From Mesorhizobium sp. (GTDB lineage Bacteria; Pseudomonadota; Alphaproteobacteria; Rhizobiales; Rhizobiaceae), in contig SAKE01000001.1 of the NCBI GenBank assembly GCA_004017275.1, positions 744,001 through 808,000 on the forward strand: a stretch of 64,000 nt of DNA. Direction: 5' to 3'. How positions within the stretch are numbered: position 1 is the first letter of the stretch; each line of letters begins with the position of its first letter. The position numbers and the translations under genes are program-made. Below the pieces are notes generated by a model, which did no database searches, was not told the origin of the DNA, and saw only the letters and a list, made by a program, of their open reading frames with translations. Below, piece after piece: positions 31,399 through 39,472 of the stretch.

Positions 31399-32276
31399 GG
31401 CTCGTTGTCACCGGACGCGAAGGTCAGGTCGCGATGAGTCTCCTGGAGGCCGGCCAGGGGCGCCCCGCCCTTGAGGTCATCCCCATTGGCCGCCCGGAAC
31501 TCGACCTGGCAAAACCCGCCACGGTGATCGAAGCCATTGCCGCCGCGAAACCGGATGTCGTTGTGTCCGCTGCCGCTTACACGGCGGTGGATCAGGCCGA
31601 GGATGAGCCCGATCTGGCATTCGCGGTGAACGCCGTCGGCGCCGGCAAGGTGGCGGAAGCCGCTGAGCGGCTTGGTGTTCCCGTCATCCATCTTTCGACC
31701 GACTATGTCTTCGACGGCAGCGCTCCCGGTGCCTATGTCGAGACCGATGCGACTGCGCCAGCCAGCGTCTACGGTGCCTCAAAGCTTGCCGGCGAACAGG
31801 CTGTGGCATCAGCCAATCCACGCCATCTGATCCTGCGCACGGCATGGGTCTACAGCCCGTTCGGCAAGAATTTCGTCAAAACCATGCTGCGGCTCGCCGC
31901 CGACCGCGACGAGATCACGGTGGTGGCAGATCAGTGGGGAAATCCGACTTCAGCACTTGATATCGCCGACGCAGTCCTGCATGCGGCGGCACGGCTGCAC
32001 GGCGACAAGGGCTTCGGCGCATCCGGCATTTATCATCTGGCCGGAACCGGCGAGGCCAACTGGAGCGGCTTTGCCCGTCATATCCTGGACACAAGCCGCG
32101 TGTTTGGTGGTCCTTGGGCGCGGGTACGGGACATTGCTACGATGGACTATCCGACCAAGGCGCGCCGCCCCGCCAATTCGCGGCTGTCGAGCGCGAAGTT
32201 CGCGTCGGTCTTTGCATGGGAGACGCCCGATTGGCGGCAATCGACGGAAGTGGTGGTGCACCGTGTCCTAGTCTGA
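31395..32276 (+). CDS. rmlD: dTDP-4-dehydrorhamnose reductase
   Basis: A 293-residue SDR with a GTG start at 31395 in GTGA overlapping the rmlB stop. It has [20 protein letters not shown] (NAD(P)H loop), [18 protein letters not shown] and the YxxxK in [11 protein letters not shown], with [18 protein letters not shown]. It reduces the 4-keto sugar to dTDP-L-rhamnose. It completes the rmlACBD set. The next gene, 151 bp on, is the epimerase that probably uses the product. Confidence 0.96.
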   Translation: MRLVVTGREGQVAMSLLEAGQGRPALEVIPIGRPELDLAKPATVIEAIAAAKPDVVVSAAAYTAVDQAEDEPDLAFAVNAVGAGKVAEAAERLGVPVIHLSTDYVFDGSAPGAYVETDATAPASVYGASKLAGEQAVASANPRHLILRTAWVYSPFGKNFVKTMLRLAADRDEITVVADQWGNPTSALDIADAVLHAAARLHGDKGFGASGIYHLAGTGEANWSGFARHILDTSRVFGGPWARVRDIATMDYPTKARRPANSRLSSAKFASVFAWETPDWRQSTEVVVHRVLV

Positions 32277-32427
32277 GAGACCGGATGGGCCTTCAGGCAC
32301 CCAACAAAGCCCTTGGGCGCCGTGCCCTGCGATCGGCGGAGCGGCTGGGGTTCGCGGCTCTAATCTGTTCAGATCAAATCGATTGATGCCGAGCAACCAA
32401 ATCAACGAAACATGGAATACTGATTGA

Positions 32428-33486
32428 ATGTCCAAAATATGTGTTGTGACGGGCGGGGCCGGGTTCATTGGATGTGCGCTGTCCACCAAACTGGCGGACC
32501 GTTTCGGCCGCGTAATCGTCATCGATAGTTTGCATCCGCAGATTCACGCTGAGCGAAAGCGTCCCGCAGAACTTGATCCTCGCGTTGAACTTATGATTGC
32601 CGATGTGACTGAGGCTTCCACCTGGACGCAGGCATTGGAAATGGCTCGACCCGAAGTTATCGTGCATCTAGCCGCTGAAACGGGCACTGGGCAGTCGCTC
32701 ACAGAGGCCTCTCGCCACGCGATAGCAAATGTGCTTGGCACAACCCGTATGTTGGATGCCTTGGCCACTGCATTGCATGTTCCTGAGCGTTTTGTCCTGG
32801 CTTCGAGTCGCGCCGTCTACGGAGAAGGGGCATGGCAGTCCAGGAATCTAGGAGAGGTAACTTATCCTGGTCAAAGATCGAAGCAGCAGCTTGAACGCGC
32901 GGAGTGGGATTTTCCCGGACTTGAACCTCGCCCAATGGACGCGGAGAAAACGATACCGAATCCAACCAGTATCTACGGAGCAACCAAACTAACCCAGGAA
33001 CAGATATTACGAGCTTGGGCTCTTTCGTTTGGCACAACCGTCAACGTGCTTCGCCTTCAGAATGTATATGGTCCCGGGCAGTCCTTGACGAATAGCTACA
33101 CTGGAATTGTGTCGTTGTTCATCAGAATGGCCAAGGAAGGCAAGAGTATTCCGATCTATGAAGATGGGGATATCGGAAGGGATTTCGTTTTCATTGATGA
33201 CGTAGCGTCGGCCCTCGACAAGGCCACAACTACAAATCTGTCGCAGTCGCTCGCCTACGATGTCGGTACCGGCTCTAAGACCACGGTTCTTGACCTGGCA
33301 AGAATCATTGCAAAAAGATACGGCGCGCCGGAACCGCATGTCAACGGCATGTTCCGCAACGGCGATGTGCGCTGCGCTGTCGCCAACATTGACAGGACGG
33401 TCCATGACCTGGAATGGCGACCTTTGAAAAGCGTGGATGAGGGGATCGGCCAGCTTTCCGAATGGATAGATTCACAGCTTGGCTAA
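32428..33486 (+). CDS. NAD-dependent epimerase, probable dTDP-L-rhamnose 4-epimerase (to dTDP-6-deoxy-L-talose)
   Basis: A 352-residue extended [21 protein letters not shown] at the N terminus, ASSRAVYGEGAW with the catalytic Ser, and YGATKLTQEQ as YxxxK. The segments IDSLHPQIHAER, HLAAETGTGQSLTEASRH and LRLQNVYGPGQSLTNSYTGIVSLF are what I remember of the WbiB-type dTDP-L-rhamnose 4-epimerases. Directly after rmlACBD this substrate fits well. 6-Deoxy-L-talose is a reported sugar of Mesorhizobium O-antigens. By eye the gene is more A/T-rich than rmlACBD, as are the next several genes. A general hexose epimerase is the main alternative. Confidence 0.8.
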   Translation: MSKICVVTGGAGFIGCALSTKLADRFGRVIVIDSLHPQIHAERKRPAELDPRVELMIADVTEASTWTQALEMARPEVIVHLAAETGTGQSLTEASRHAIANVLGTTRMLDALATALHVPERFVLASSRAVYGEGAWQSRNLGEVTYPGQRSKQQLERAEWDFPGLEPRPMDAEKTIPNPTSIYGATKLTQEQILRAWALSFGTTVNVLRLQNVYGPGQSLTNSYTGIVSLFIRMAKEGKSIPIYEDGDIGRDFVFIDDVASALDKATTTNLSQSLAYDVGTGSKTTVLDLARIIAKRYGAPEPHVNGMFRNGDVRCAVANIDRTVHDLEWRPLKSVDEGIGQLSEWIDSQLG

Positions 33487-33544
33487 AATTCGGGCTTCAC
33501 GTTAGAATTGGTTTGGGAATCTGGATTTCTTGAGGGGACGAAGA

Positions 33545-35512
33545 ATGAGCGCTCCATTGCGTCGTGCTGCGGTGTTTTCCTTATATAACGAACGCGGAAT
33601 CGCAGACGAGTATGTCATATTTCTACTTACAAAGCTGCGGGAATTGGTTGAGAGGATTGTTGTTGTCTCCAATGGGAACCTTTCAAAACATTCTGAAGTC
33701 GCCGTGGGAAAGGTATGTGACCAGCTCCTGATCCGCGAGAACGAGGGATTTGACGTCGGAGGATACAAGGCCGGGATGGAAGCTATCGGCTTTGATGAAC
33801 TTTCCAAATATGACGAACTTGTCCTACTAAACGATACTTGCTATGGGCCTATTTTTCCATTTTCGGAAATGTTTTCGGAAATGGAAGGGCGGAATTGTGA
33901 CTTCTGGGGCAGTTCTGCTCATCAGGAAATGACACCAAACCCATTTACCGGCACAGATTATCTACCCCGCCATCTTACAGCAAATTTCATTGCAATCCGC
34001 AAAGACATGCTAAAATCGCGGGCGTTCAAGAGATACTGGAAGAATCTGCCGGAGATCAAAACTTATATCGATGCTATTTTGCTTCACGAGTCGCAGTTTA
34101 CAAAGTATTTCACAGACCTTGGCTATGTTGCGGAAGCATATGTAGATCCAGGTGAATACGGCTCGCACTATCCGGCCTTTATCAACGTGGACGAAACGGT
34201 CATCAACCGCTTTCCTCTGCTAAAGCGGCGCCCGTTTTTTCATGATCCCACTTTTTTAGAGCACTATGCGATTGATTTGCCGCGTGCTTTGCGGGTACTT
34301 AAAGAAACATCTGACTACGACCTTAATTTGATTTGGCGCAATGTTTTACGCACTTCGGAATTAAGGAATCTCAACACAAACGCGGCGCTTATGAGCGTCC
34401 TGCCGGATAAGCGAGCGAAAGACGATGGCGCTGCCGCCGACTACGGCAATGTTGCGGTGTGCGCGCATATCTACTACACCGATTTGCTTGACGAACTGCT
34501 GGCCCTGACCGGGAACATTCCAGTTCCCTATGATTTCATTGCTACCACGAACACGCCGGAAAAGAAGGCTGAGATTGAAGCCGCCTTGGCAACGCGCCCT
34601 GGCATAAAGAAGGTCATTGTCCGCGTTGTTGAACAGAACCGCGGTCGCGACATGTCGTCGCTTTTCATCTCCTTACGCGATCTGTTGATCGATGACCGCT
34701 ATGACCTCGTCTGCCGGTTGCATACAAAAAAATCGCCTCAAGTGCAGTCGTCGAGAGGCAACCTGTTCAAACGGCACATGCTTGACAATCTGCTGAATAC
34801 CCGGGGCTACGTGCAGAACGTGTTGGACATGTTTCACGACAATCCTTCAGTCGGTCTCGCTATTCCGCCGATGGTTCATATCTTCTTCCCGACCATGGGG
34901 CACTCCTGGTTTGTCAATAAGCCCAGGGCTGAGGAAACAGCGCGCCTGTTGAATATCAATGTCAAGTTCGACGAGAGCACTCCGGTGGCCGCTTATGGCA
35001 CCATGTTCTGGTTCCGGCCACGCGCTCTGCACAAGATGTTCGAATACAAGTGGAAATGGGAGGAGTTCAACGCCGAACCGGATCATGTTGACGGCGGCTT
35101 GGCCCATGTGCTGGAGCGGCTGATCGCTTACGCGGCTCAGGATGCTGGATACACAACGCAGCATATCATGTGCGCACATCAGGCAGCGCACAATTACACC
35201 ATGTTGGAGTTCAAGATGCAAAAACTTGTCAGCATGTTGCCGTCACACAACTTCCCTTGGCACGTTCAGCTATTGTCTACATGGAAGAACGCCGGTTACC
35301 CCTTGGGGGCGTCAGCGATGCAGATACCAGCGATGGAGACCCAAGCGATGGGGACGCCAGTCATGCAGACGTCAGTGAAGCGCTCTCTGGCTGAACTCAA
35401 TCTTGCCACTAAAAGTTCCCTGAAGTTCAGAGCGCCTATGCTGTTCAAAATTCTGAGGCCGATCTATCGCGGCATAAGGGCGGTCTTGAAGCCAAGGCGT
35501 AGTGGCAGATAA
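33545..35512 (+). CDS. Rhamnan synthesis F-type protein, first copy
   Basis: A 655-residue protein starting MSAPLRRAAVFSLYNERGIADEYV at 33545. It belongs to the RgpF family linked to rhamnan/rhamnose polymer synthesis. It has two related halves. The first includes LLIRENEGFDVGGYKAGME, LLNDTCYGPIFPFSEMF and CDFWGSSAHQE. The second begins near residue 305 (VAVCAHIYYTDLLDELLAL) and contains NRGRDMSSLFISLRDLL and VCRLHTKKSPQ. Both may be GT-A-like sugar transferases for L-rhamnose or 6-deoxy-L-talose. A pentapeptide repeat lies near the C terminus (35315-35374). A second copy is at 37456, with an acyltransferase gene between on the other strand. Confidence 0.88.
   Translation: MSAPLRRAAVFSLYNERGIADEYVIFLLTKLRELVERIVVVSNGNLSKHSEVAVGKVCDQLLIRENEGFDVGGYKAGMEAIGFDELSKYDELVLLNDTCYGPIFPFSEMFSEMEGRNCDFWGSSAHQEMTPNPFTGTDYLPRHLTANFIAIRKDMLKSRAFKRYWKNLPEIKTYIDAILLHESQFTKYFTDLGYVAEAYVDPGEYGSHYPAFINVDETVINRFPLLKRRPFFHDPTFLEHYAIDLPRALRVLKETSDYDLNLIWRNVLRTSELRNLNTNAALMSVLPDKRAKDDGAAADYGNVAVCAHIYYTDLLDELLALTGNIPVPYDFIATTNTPEKKAEIEAALATRPGIKKVIVRVVEQNRGRDMSSLFISLRDLLIDDRYDLVCRLHTKKSPQVQSSRGNLFKRHMLDNLLNTRGYVQNVLDMFHDNPSVGLAIPPMVHIFFPTMGHSWFVNKPRAEETARLLNINVKFDESTPVAAYGTMFWFRPRALHKMFEYKWKWEEFNAEPDHVDGGLAHVLERLIAYAAQDAGYTTQHIMCAHQAAHNYTMLEFKMQKLVSMLPSHNFPWHVQLLSTWKNAGYPLGASAMQIPAMETQAMGTPVMQTSVKRSLAELNLATKSSLKFRAPMLFKILRPIYRGIRAVLKPRRSGR
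35315..35374 (+). repeat. Four 15-bp tandem units encoding a pentapeptide repeat
   Basis: Inside the first rgpF-type gene four imperfect 15-bp units start at 35315, 35330, 35345 and 35360, each beginning GCGATG or GTCATG. They encode AMQIP-AMETQ-AMGTP-VMQTS. The second rgpF-type protein has no such stretch, so it is an insertion or slippage product in a linker before the basic C terminus. Confidence 0.75.
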
Positions 35513-35654
35513 GCGGAGGAGATTCGCGCCTTTTCGGTTTTGGAAAGAACAGCAGCGTCTGAGTCCGTTCAGACACGATACGCTTTAGCTAGTCTCTCAT
35601 CCATCAGTGGAAATTCAGTCGATAGAGCATAACCTGAATCCCCAAAACCATCCT

Positions 35655-35716
35655 CTGTCGGCATGCGAGTTGCCGGCAGGGTGGCTTGACGATGATGCCT
35701 CGGCGAGTTCTCGCCG
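35655..35716. terminator. Two hairpins between convergent genes, possible bidirectional terminator
   Basis: The 266-bp gap between the convergent rgpF-type and acyltransferase genes holds a 9-bp stem CTGTCGGCA / TGCCGGCAG (35655-35663, 35671-35679, one G-T pair) and a 6-bp stem CGGCGA / TCGCCG (35701-35716). Neither is followed by a long T run, so classic intrinsic termination is not assured. Position makes some terminating role likely. Confidence 0.35.
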
Positions 35717-35778
35717 GTCACAGCGAAGTCAAACAGCTCATTGCTGCATAGCTGCGGTCACTCTCCCTCCTGGCTAAT

Positions 35779-36924
35779 TTAGGCTGAGTTGGCCTCGGCC
35801 AGTTTCGCGCCTTTGATGTCATCTACCTCGACGCACTTTCTGCCGGCGCATCGTGAGGCAAAACCCTTGCCCCAATTATTGATCCAGTTCTCCCAGCCGT
35901 GGAAAGTCAGTGCCGCGACCGGAATGACACACAGCAGCGTTATGCCGAGCGCCGCTGTATATGCTTGAAGTTCGCTCAACCCCGAGCTCCGAAGGCTTTG
36001 GAAAGCGGGGAACCTAAAGGCGAGCAATGCAATGATTGGGCCATGCATCAGATAGACTGAATAGCTGATATCGCCCAGCCATCTCGTCGCTCCGTTGACC
36101 AGGGGTTTGATGGGGAACAAGTTGAGCCCAACCAGCAGACATCCAAACATCGGTCCTTGCCAATAAATGGGCGCGCCAAATGGCACCATGCCTCCAACAA
36201 TCATATGGAACTGAAGCGGGACGGACGCCAGCAGGGCAGCGCCGATCGCTCGCTTGTGTTTCCATTCGCGGGCGATCTGAACCACATAAAACGTGATAAT
36301 GCCGAACATGAACATTGGCGCTAGGTCAAATATCGACTGACGAATGTAGATTCCCGGATCTGCCACCAAATCCCCGATTACCGATCGAAAAACCGTGGCT
36401 ACAACGAGGGCAACGATGAGCGCTCGGATCGCCAAGGTTACACTTTTAGTCCTGGCGTATATGAAGGGGAATACTAGGTAGAACGCCATCTCAACGCCAA
36501 TCGTCCAACCCGCAATGACGACTGAGGTCTGGTACCCAGGGCCCGGGATGAAGTTGAAGACAAAAGTCAGGTTCGCTGTAACCGTTTTGTAATCGTAGGG
36601 AAGGCCAGCCGGGTTGTACCAATTCGATAGAACTATGACGGCATAAAACAGCGGAGCTATCCGAAAAAATCTCCGCAGCATGAATCCGAGATACGGCCTC
36701 TGTTCATTGTCGTGCTTTGGCATTGTGAGGCAGAGGGAAAAGGCGCTTACAAGGAAGAAGAGGTTGACGCCCATGACGCCGCTTCGGACAAAAATTTCCG
36801 GCCACCACGGAAGCTCAAAGGCGGGATTGGGCATTAGCGCGACGTGAGCCATCACGACCCAAAGAGCGGCAAGACCGCGCAACGCGCTGAGATACGGGAA
36901 GCGGTCCGGCTTGCTCGACGTCAT
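35779..36924 (-). CDS. Acyltransferase 3 family membrane protein (probable O-antigen O-acetyltransferase)
   Basis: A 381-residue protein starting MTSSKPDRFPYLSALRGLAALWVVMAHVAL at 36924; AGGGGA lies 9 bases before this start, which decides between it and longer options. It has about ten hydrophobic segments. The family hallmarks are LRGLAALWVVMAH with the catalytic His, and R-F-F-R-I-A-P-L-F in the loop after the second helix pair. ISYSVYLMHGPII is near the end. Such proteins move an acetyl or other acyl group to a sugar hydroxyl. Placed between two RgpF-type genes, it probably acetylates the 6-deoxytalose/rhamnose polymer, which is often O-acetylated in Mesorhizobium. It is transcribed opposite to both neighbours. 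Confidence 0.88.
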   Translation of the reverse strand: MTSSKPDRFPYLSALRGLAALWVVMAHVALMPNPAFELPWWPEIFVRSGVMGVNLFFLVSAFSLCLTMPKHDNEQRPYLGFMLRRFFRIAPLFYAVIVLSNWYNPAGLPYDYKTVTANLTFVFNFIPGPGYQTSVVIAGWTIGVEMAFYLVFPFIYARTKSVTLAIRALIVALVVATVFRSVIGDLVADPGIYIRQSIFDLAPMFMFGIITFYVVQIAREWKHKRAIGAALLASVPLQFHMIVGGMVPFGAPIYWQGPMFGCLLVGLNLFPIKPLVNGATRWLGDISYSVYLMHGPIIALLAFRFPAFQSLRSSGLSELQAYTAALGITLLCVIPVAALTFHGWENWINNWGKGFASRCAGRKCVEVDDIKGAKLAEANSA

Positions 36925-37455
36925 TGTATTTATTCCCCTGATCGACATATTCACCCGATCGACGTCACCGCCAAACCGTGATGTCCATGCCCTACATGGA
37001 TCGGAATTGAGCCGCAACATCAAGGCAGGGCTCGGCTGAGTTCAATTGACGAAATGTGATTCCCTCATCGATGCACTAGAGGATGATAACTGTCGGTGCC
37101 GTGCCTTTTCAAGGCAACGGGGGCTCACAATCACGCCCAGGTTGTTTGGACGAATCAGGAGCAGCCAGATCCAGCCAGCCTAAGTGTCGGGCGGGTTCAC
37201 TTCGACAAACCGTACCGAGCCACGTCAGCGTCGAAGGCAATGTTGCCTGTCTTCGTCCTTTTTTATCGGAACCGAATGGTCTAATGCAGCTTGGCCGTTG
37301 CCTCGAAACTACCAAGGATTCATTGGCTGGGACCTGGTCACAGTCGAGCCGAAGGTTCATCGATGTATATCCTCCAACATTTCGGATGTTGAAATATCAT
37401 GAGCCGCTTTTCGCCGTTGATTTCAACTGCGTTTGCACAAAAAAGGGATAGTTCA
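36925..37455. other. Non-coding region between divergent acyltransferase and second rgpF-type gene
   Basis: Open frames in here have no family character or convincing ribosome site, so I leave them unannotated. The region must hold two divergent promoters. A small hairpin CAACAT / ATGTTG (37375-37380, 37386-37391) with a TTCGG loop lies 65 bases before the rgpF-type start. Nothing else stands out. Confidence 0.5.
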
Positions 37456-39273
37456 ATGAGGCGTCTGGCAATTGCATTTTATTACGATCGAGACGGCAAG
37501 ATGGATGATTACTATTTTCATCTGATTGCGTCGATCCGGCCTTTTGTTGATAGACTGCTAGTGGTTTGCAACGGCCCGGTTGACACAGAAGCTCAGTCTC
37601 GGCTTTCCGAGGCAACTGATAGCTTCCTGATCAGGGAGAACAAAGGCTTCGATGTATGGGCCTATCGAACCGGCCTCGAACACATCGGGTGGGATGAACT
37701 TTCACGCTTCGACGAGATTTTACTTTTCAACCACACCTTCTATGGGCCAATTTTCCCCTTCTCGGAAATGTTCTCAGAGATGGACCAACGGAAATGTGAC
37801 TTCTGGGGGATCTCCGCTCACAGGACGATAAGCCCCCATCCGTTTGACGTCAGAAAATCGGCACTGCCCTTCCATCTCAACTCCCATTTCACCGCAGTGC
37901 GGCGGTCTTTGCATCAGTCAAAGGCGTTTCGTGATTATTGGACCCAAATGGCGCCTATCAACTCCTATATGGATTCAGTCGCGAAGCACGAGACGGTATT
38001 CACAGGCCATTTTCAGGCCTTGGGCTACACATGTTCGGTGTTGCTCGATCCCGAACGATACAAGACGTCATATCCAGTTCTGATGGAGCCGGACAAAACA
38101 CTGGAGGATCGGTGCCCGATCCTGAAGAAGCGGTTGTTTTTTCACGACACGCTGTTTCTCGAGCGTGAGGCCATTAACCTGCCACGTGCTTTGGAGATAG
38201 TAGAGAAGCAATCGGATTACGATTTGTCGCTAGTATGGAAGAGCGTTGGCCGCTTGGGTCCGCCTCGTACGCTAAATAGCAACGCCGCGTTGCTCTCCGT
38301 CCTGCCGGATGTGCGTGTTGGTGCGCAAAGGAATTGGGACGATTATCGGATAGCGGTTCTCGCGCATGTGTATCACGTTGACATGATCGATGAGATTCTG
38401 GGCTACGTCGAAAACGTACCGAAGGGCTACGACCTCATCATAACGACCGACAATGCCAACAAACAGGCGTTGATCCAGCAAGCGATCGTGAAGGCGCGGA
38501 ACGCCAGGAACGCCATCGTCCTGGTCGTCCGGAATGACGGCAGGGATACCTCGGCCCTCCTTTTAGGGTGCCGAGACTACCTACTCGAAGACCGGTACGA
38601 CCTAGTCTGCCGGGTCCACTCCAAGCGATCTCTCCAAGACGGCGCAAAGGGAGAATTGTTCAAGCTTCACACTTATGAGAACCTTCTTTACACTTCTGGA
38701 TATGTTGAAAATTTGCTTGAACTCTTTGCCAACAATCCAGCGCTTGGTCTCGTTATGCCGCCGATAGTTCATATTGGATATCCGACCATAGGGAACTCAT
38801 GGTTTGGCAACAAAGCTAACGTTGCAAAATTAGCCAAAGAACTGGATCTGATCGTGCATTTGGATGATAGCACGCCCGTCGCGCCCTACGGTGGAATGTA
38901 CTGGTTTCGGCCCGCTGCTTTAAGGAAGCTTTTCAAGTATAAATGGGATTGGGACGATTTCGTCGATATGGATTATCGCGACGGGAGTTTGGTCCATGCG
39001 ATAGAGCGGATCATAGCTTATGTCGCAATCGACGCCGGATATACCTTCCGACACGCGATGACCGCCAGGCATGCTGCTCACAACTACGTAATGCTGGAGA
39101 GCAAATTGCAAGCAGCTTGGGCAAATGGAGGTCCGAATTTGGGAGTGGCGAGGTCTTTTCGTAGTCTCGTCGTGTCAATTAAGAGGTCAATCTTGTTTAG
39201 ATCGCCAATAACATTCCGAATCCTCAGACCGTTCTATAGCGGCCTGAGAAGGATAATCGCATTTAGAGATTAG
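37456..39273 (+). CDS. Rhamnan synthesis F-type protein, second copy
   Basis: A 605-residue paralogue of the protein at 33545, starting MRRLAIAFYYDRDGKMDDYYFHLIA. The same landmarks occur in order: FLIRENKGFDVWAYRTGLE, FNHTFYGPIFPFSEMFSEM, CDFWGISAHR, then in the second half IAVLAHVYHVDMIDEIL, NDGRDTSALLLGCRDYLLEDRYDLVCRVHSKRS and APYGGMYWFRPAAL. It is shorter at the C terminus and lacks the pentapeptide insert. In-frame codons before 37456 are unlikely to be used. The two copies may add alternating linkages of one deoxyhexose polymer. Like its paralogue, it is A/T-rich by eye. Confidence 0.88.
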   Translation: MRRLAIAFYYDRDGKMDDYYFHLIASIRPFVDRLLVVCNGPVDTEAQSRLSEATDSFLIRENKGFDVWAYRTGLEHIGWDELSRFDEILLFNHTFYGPIFPFSEMFSEMDQRKCDFWGISAHRTISPHPFDVRKSALPFHLNSHFTAVRRSLHQSKAFRDYWTQMAPINSYMDSVAKHETVFTGHFQALGYTCSVLLDPERYKTSYPVLMEPDKTLEDRCPILKKRLFFHDTLFLEREAINLPRALEIVEKQSDYDLSLVWKSVGRLGPPRTLNSNAALLSVLPDVRVGAQRNWDDYRIAVLAHVYHVDMIDEILGYVENVPKGYDLIITTDNANKQALIQQAIVKARNARNAIVLVVRNDGRDTSALLLGCRDYLLEDRYDLVCRVHSKRSLQDGAKGELFKLHTYENLLYTSGYVENLLELFANNPALGLVMPPIVHIGYPTIGNSWFGNKANVAKLAKELDLIVHLDDSTPVAPYGGMYWFRPAALRKLFKYKWDWDDFVDMDYRDGSLVHAIERIIAYVAIDAGYTFRHAMTARHAAHNYVMLESKLQAAWANGGPNLGVARSFRSLVVSIKRSILFRSPITFRILRPFYSGLRRIIAFRD

Positions 39274-39472
39274 TCGGATCGCAATGGAACAAAATGAGCC
39301 TTCTCGCGTGTGCGAGTCACTCGTGAAAGGCTCCAGTTGTCCCTCGCGAAGCAGCGCATTTACTGTGCACACGCATCTCCAAGCGCACAAAGATGATCGT
39401 CAAAAGCCAGTAGATCCGGCTTTCATCTCCCTGCGTGCCCTGAGATCATTCATTCCTTGCCGGTCTGCGCGG

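Noticed and set aside
37083..37451. 122-codon frame before the second rgpF-type gene
   Set aside because: No recognisable domain, no good ribosome site and overlap with the probable promoter region.
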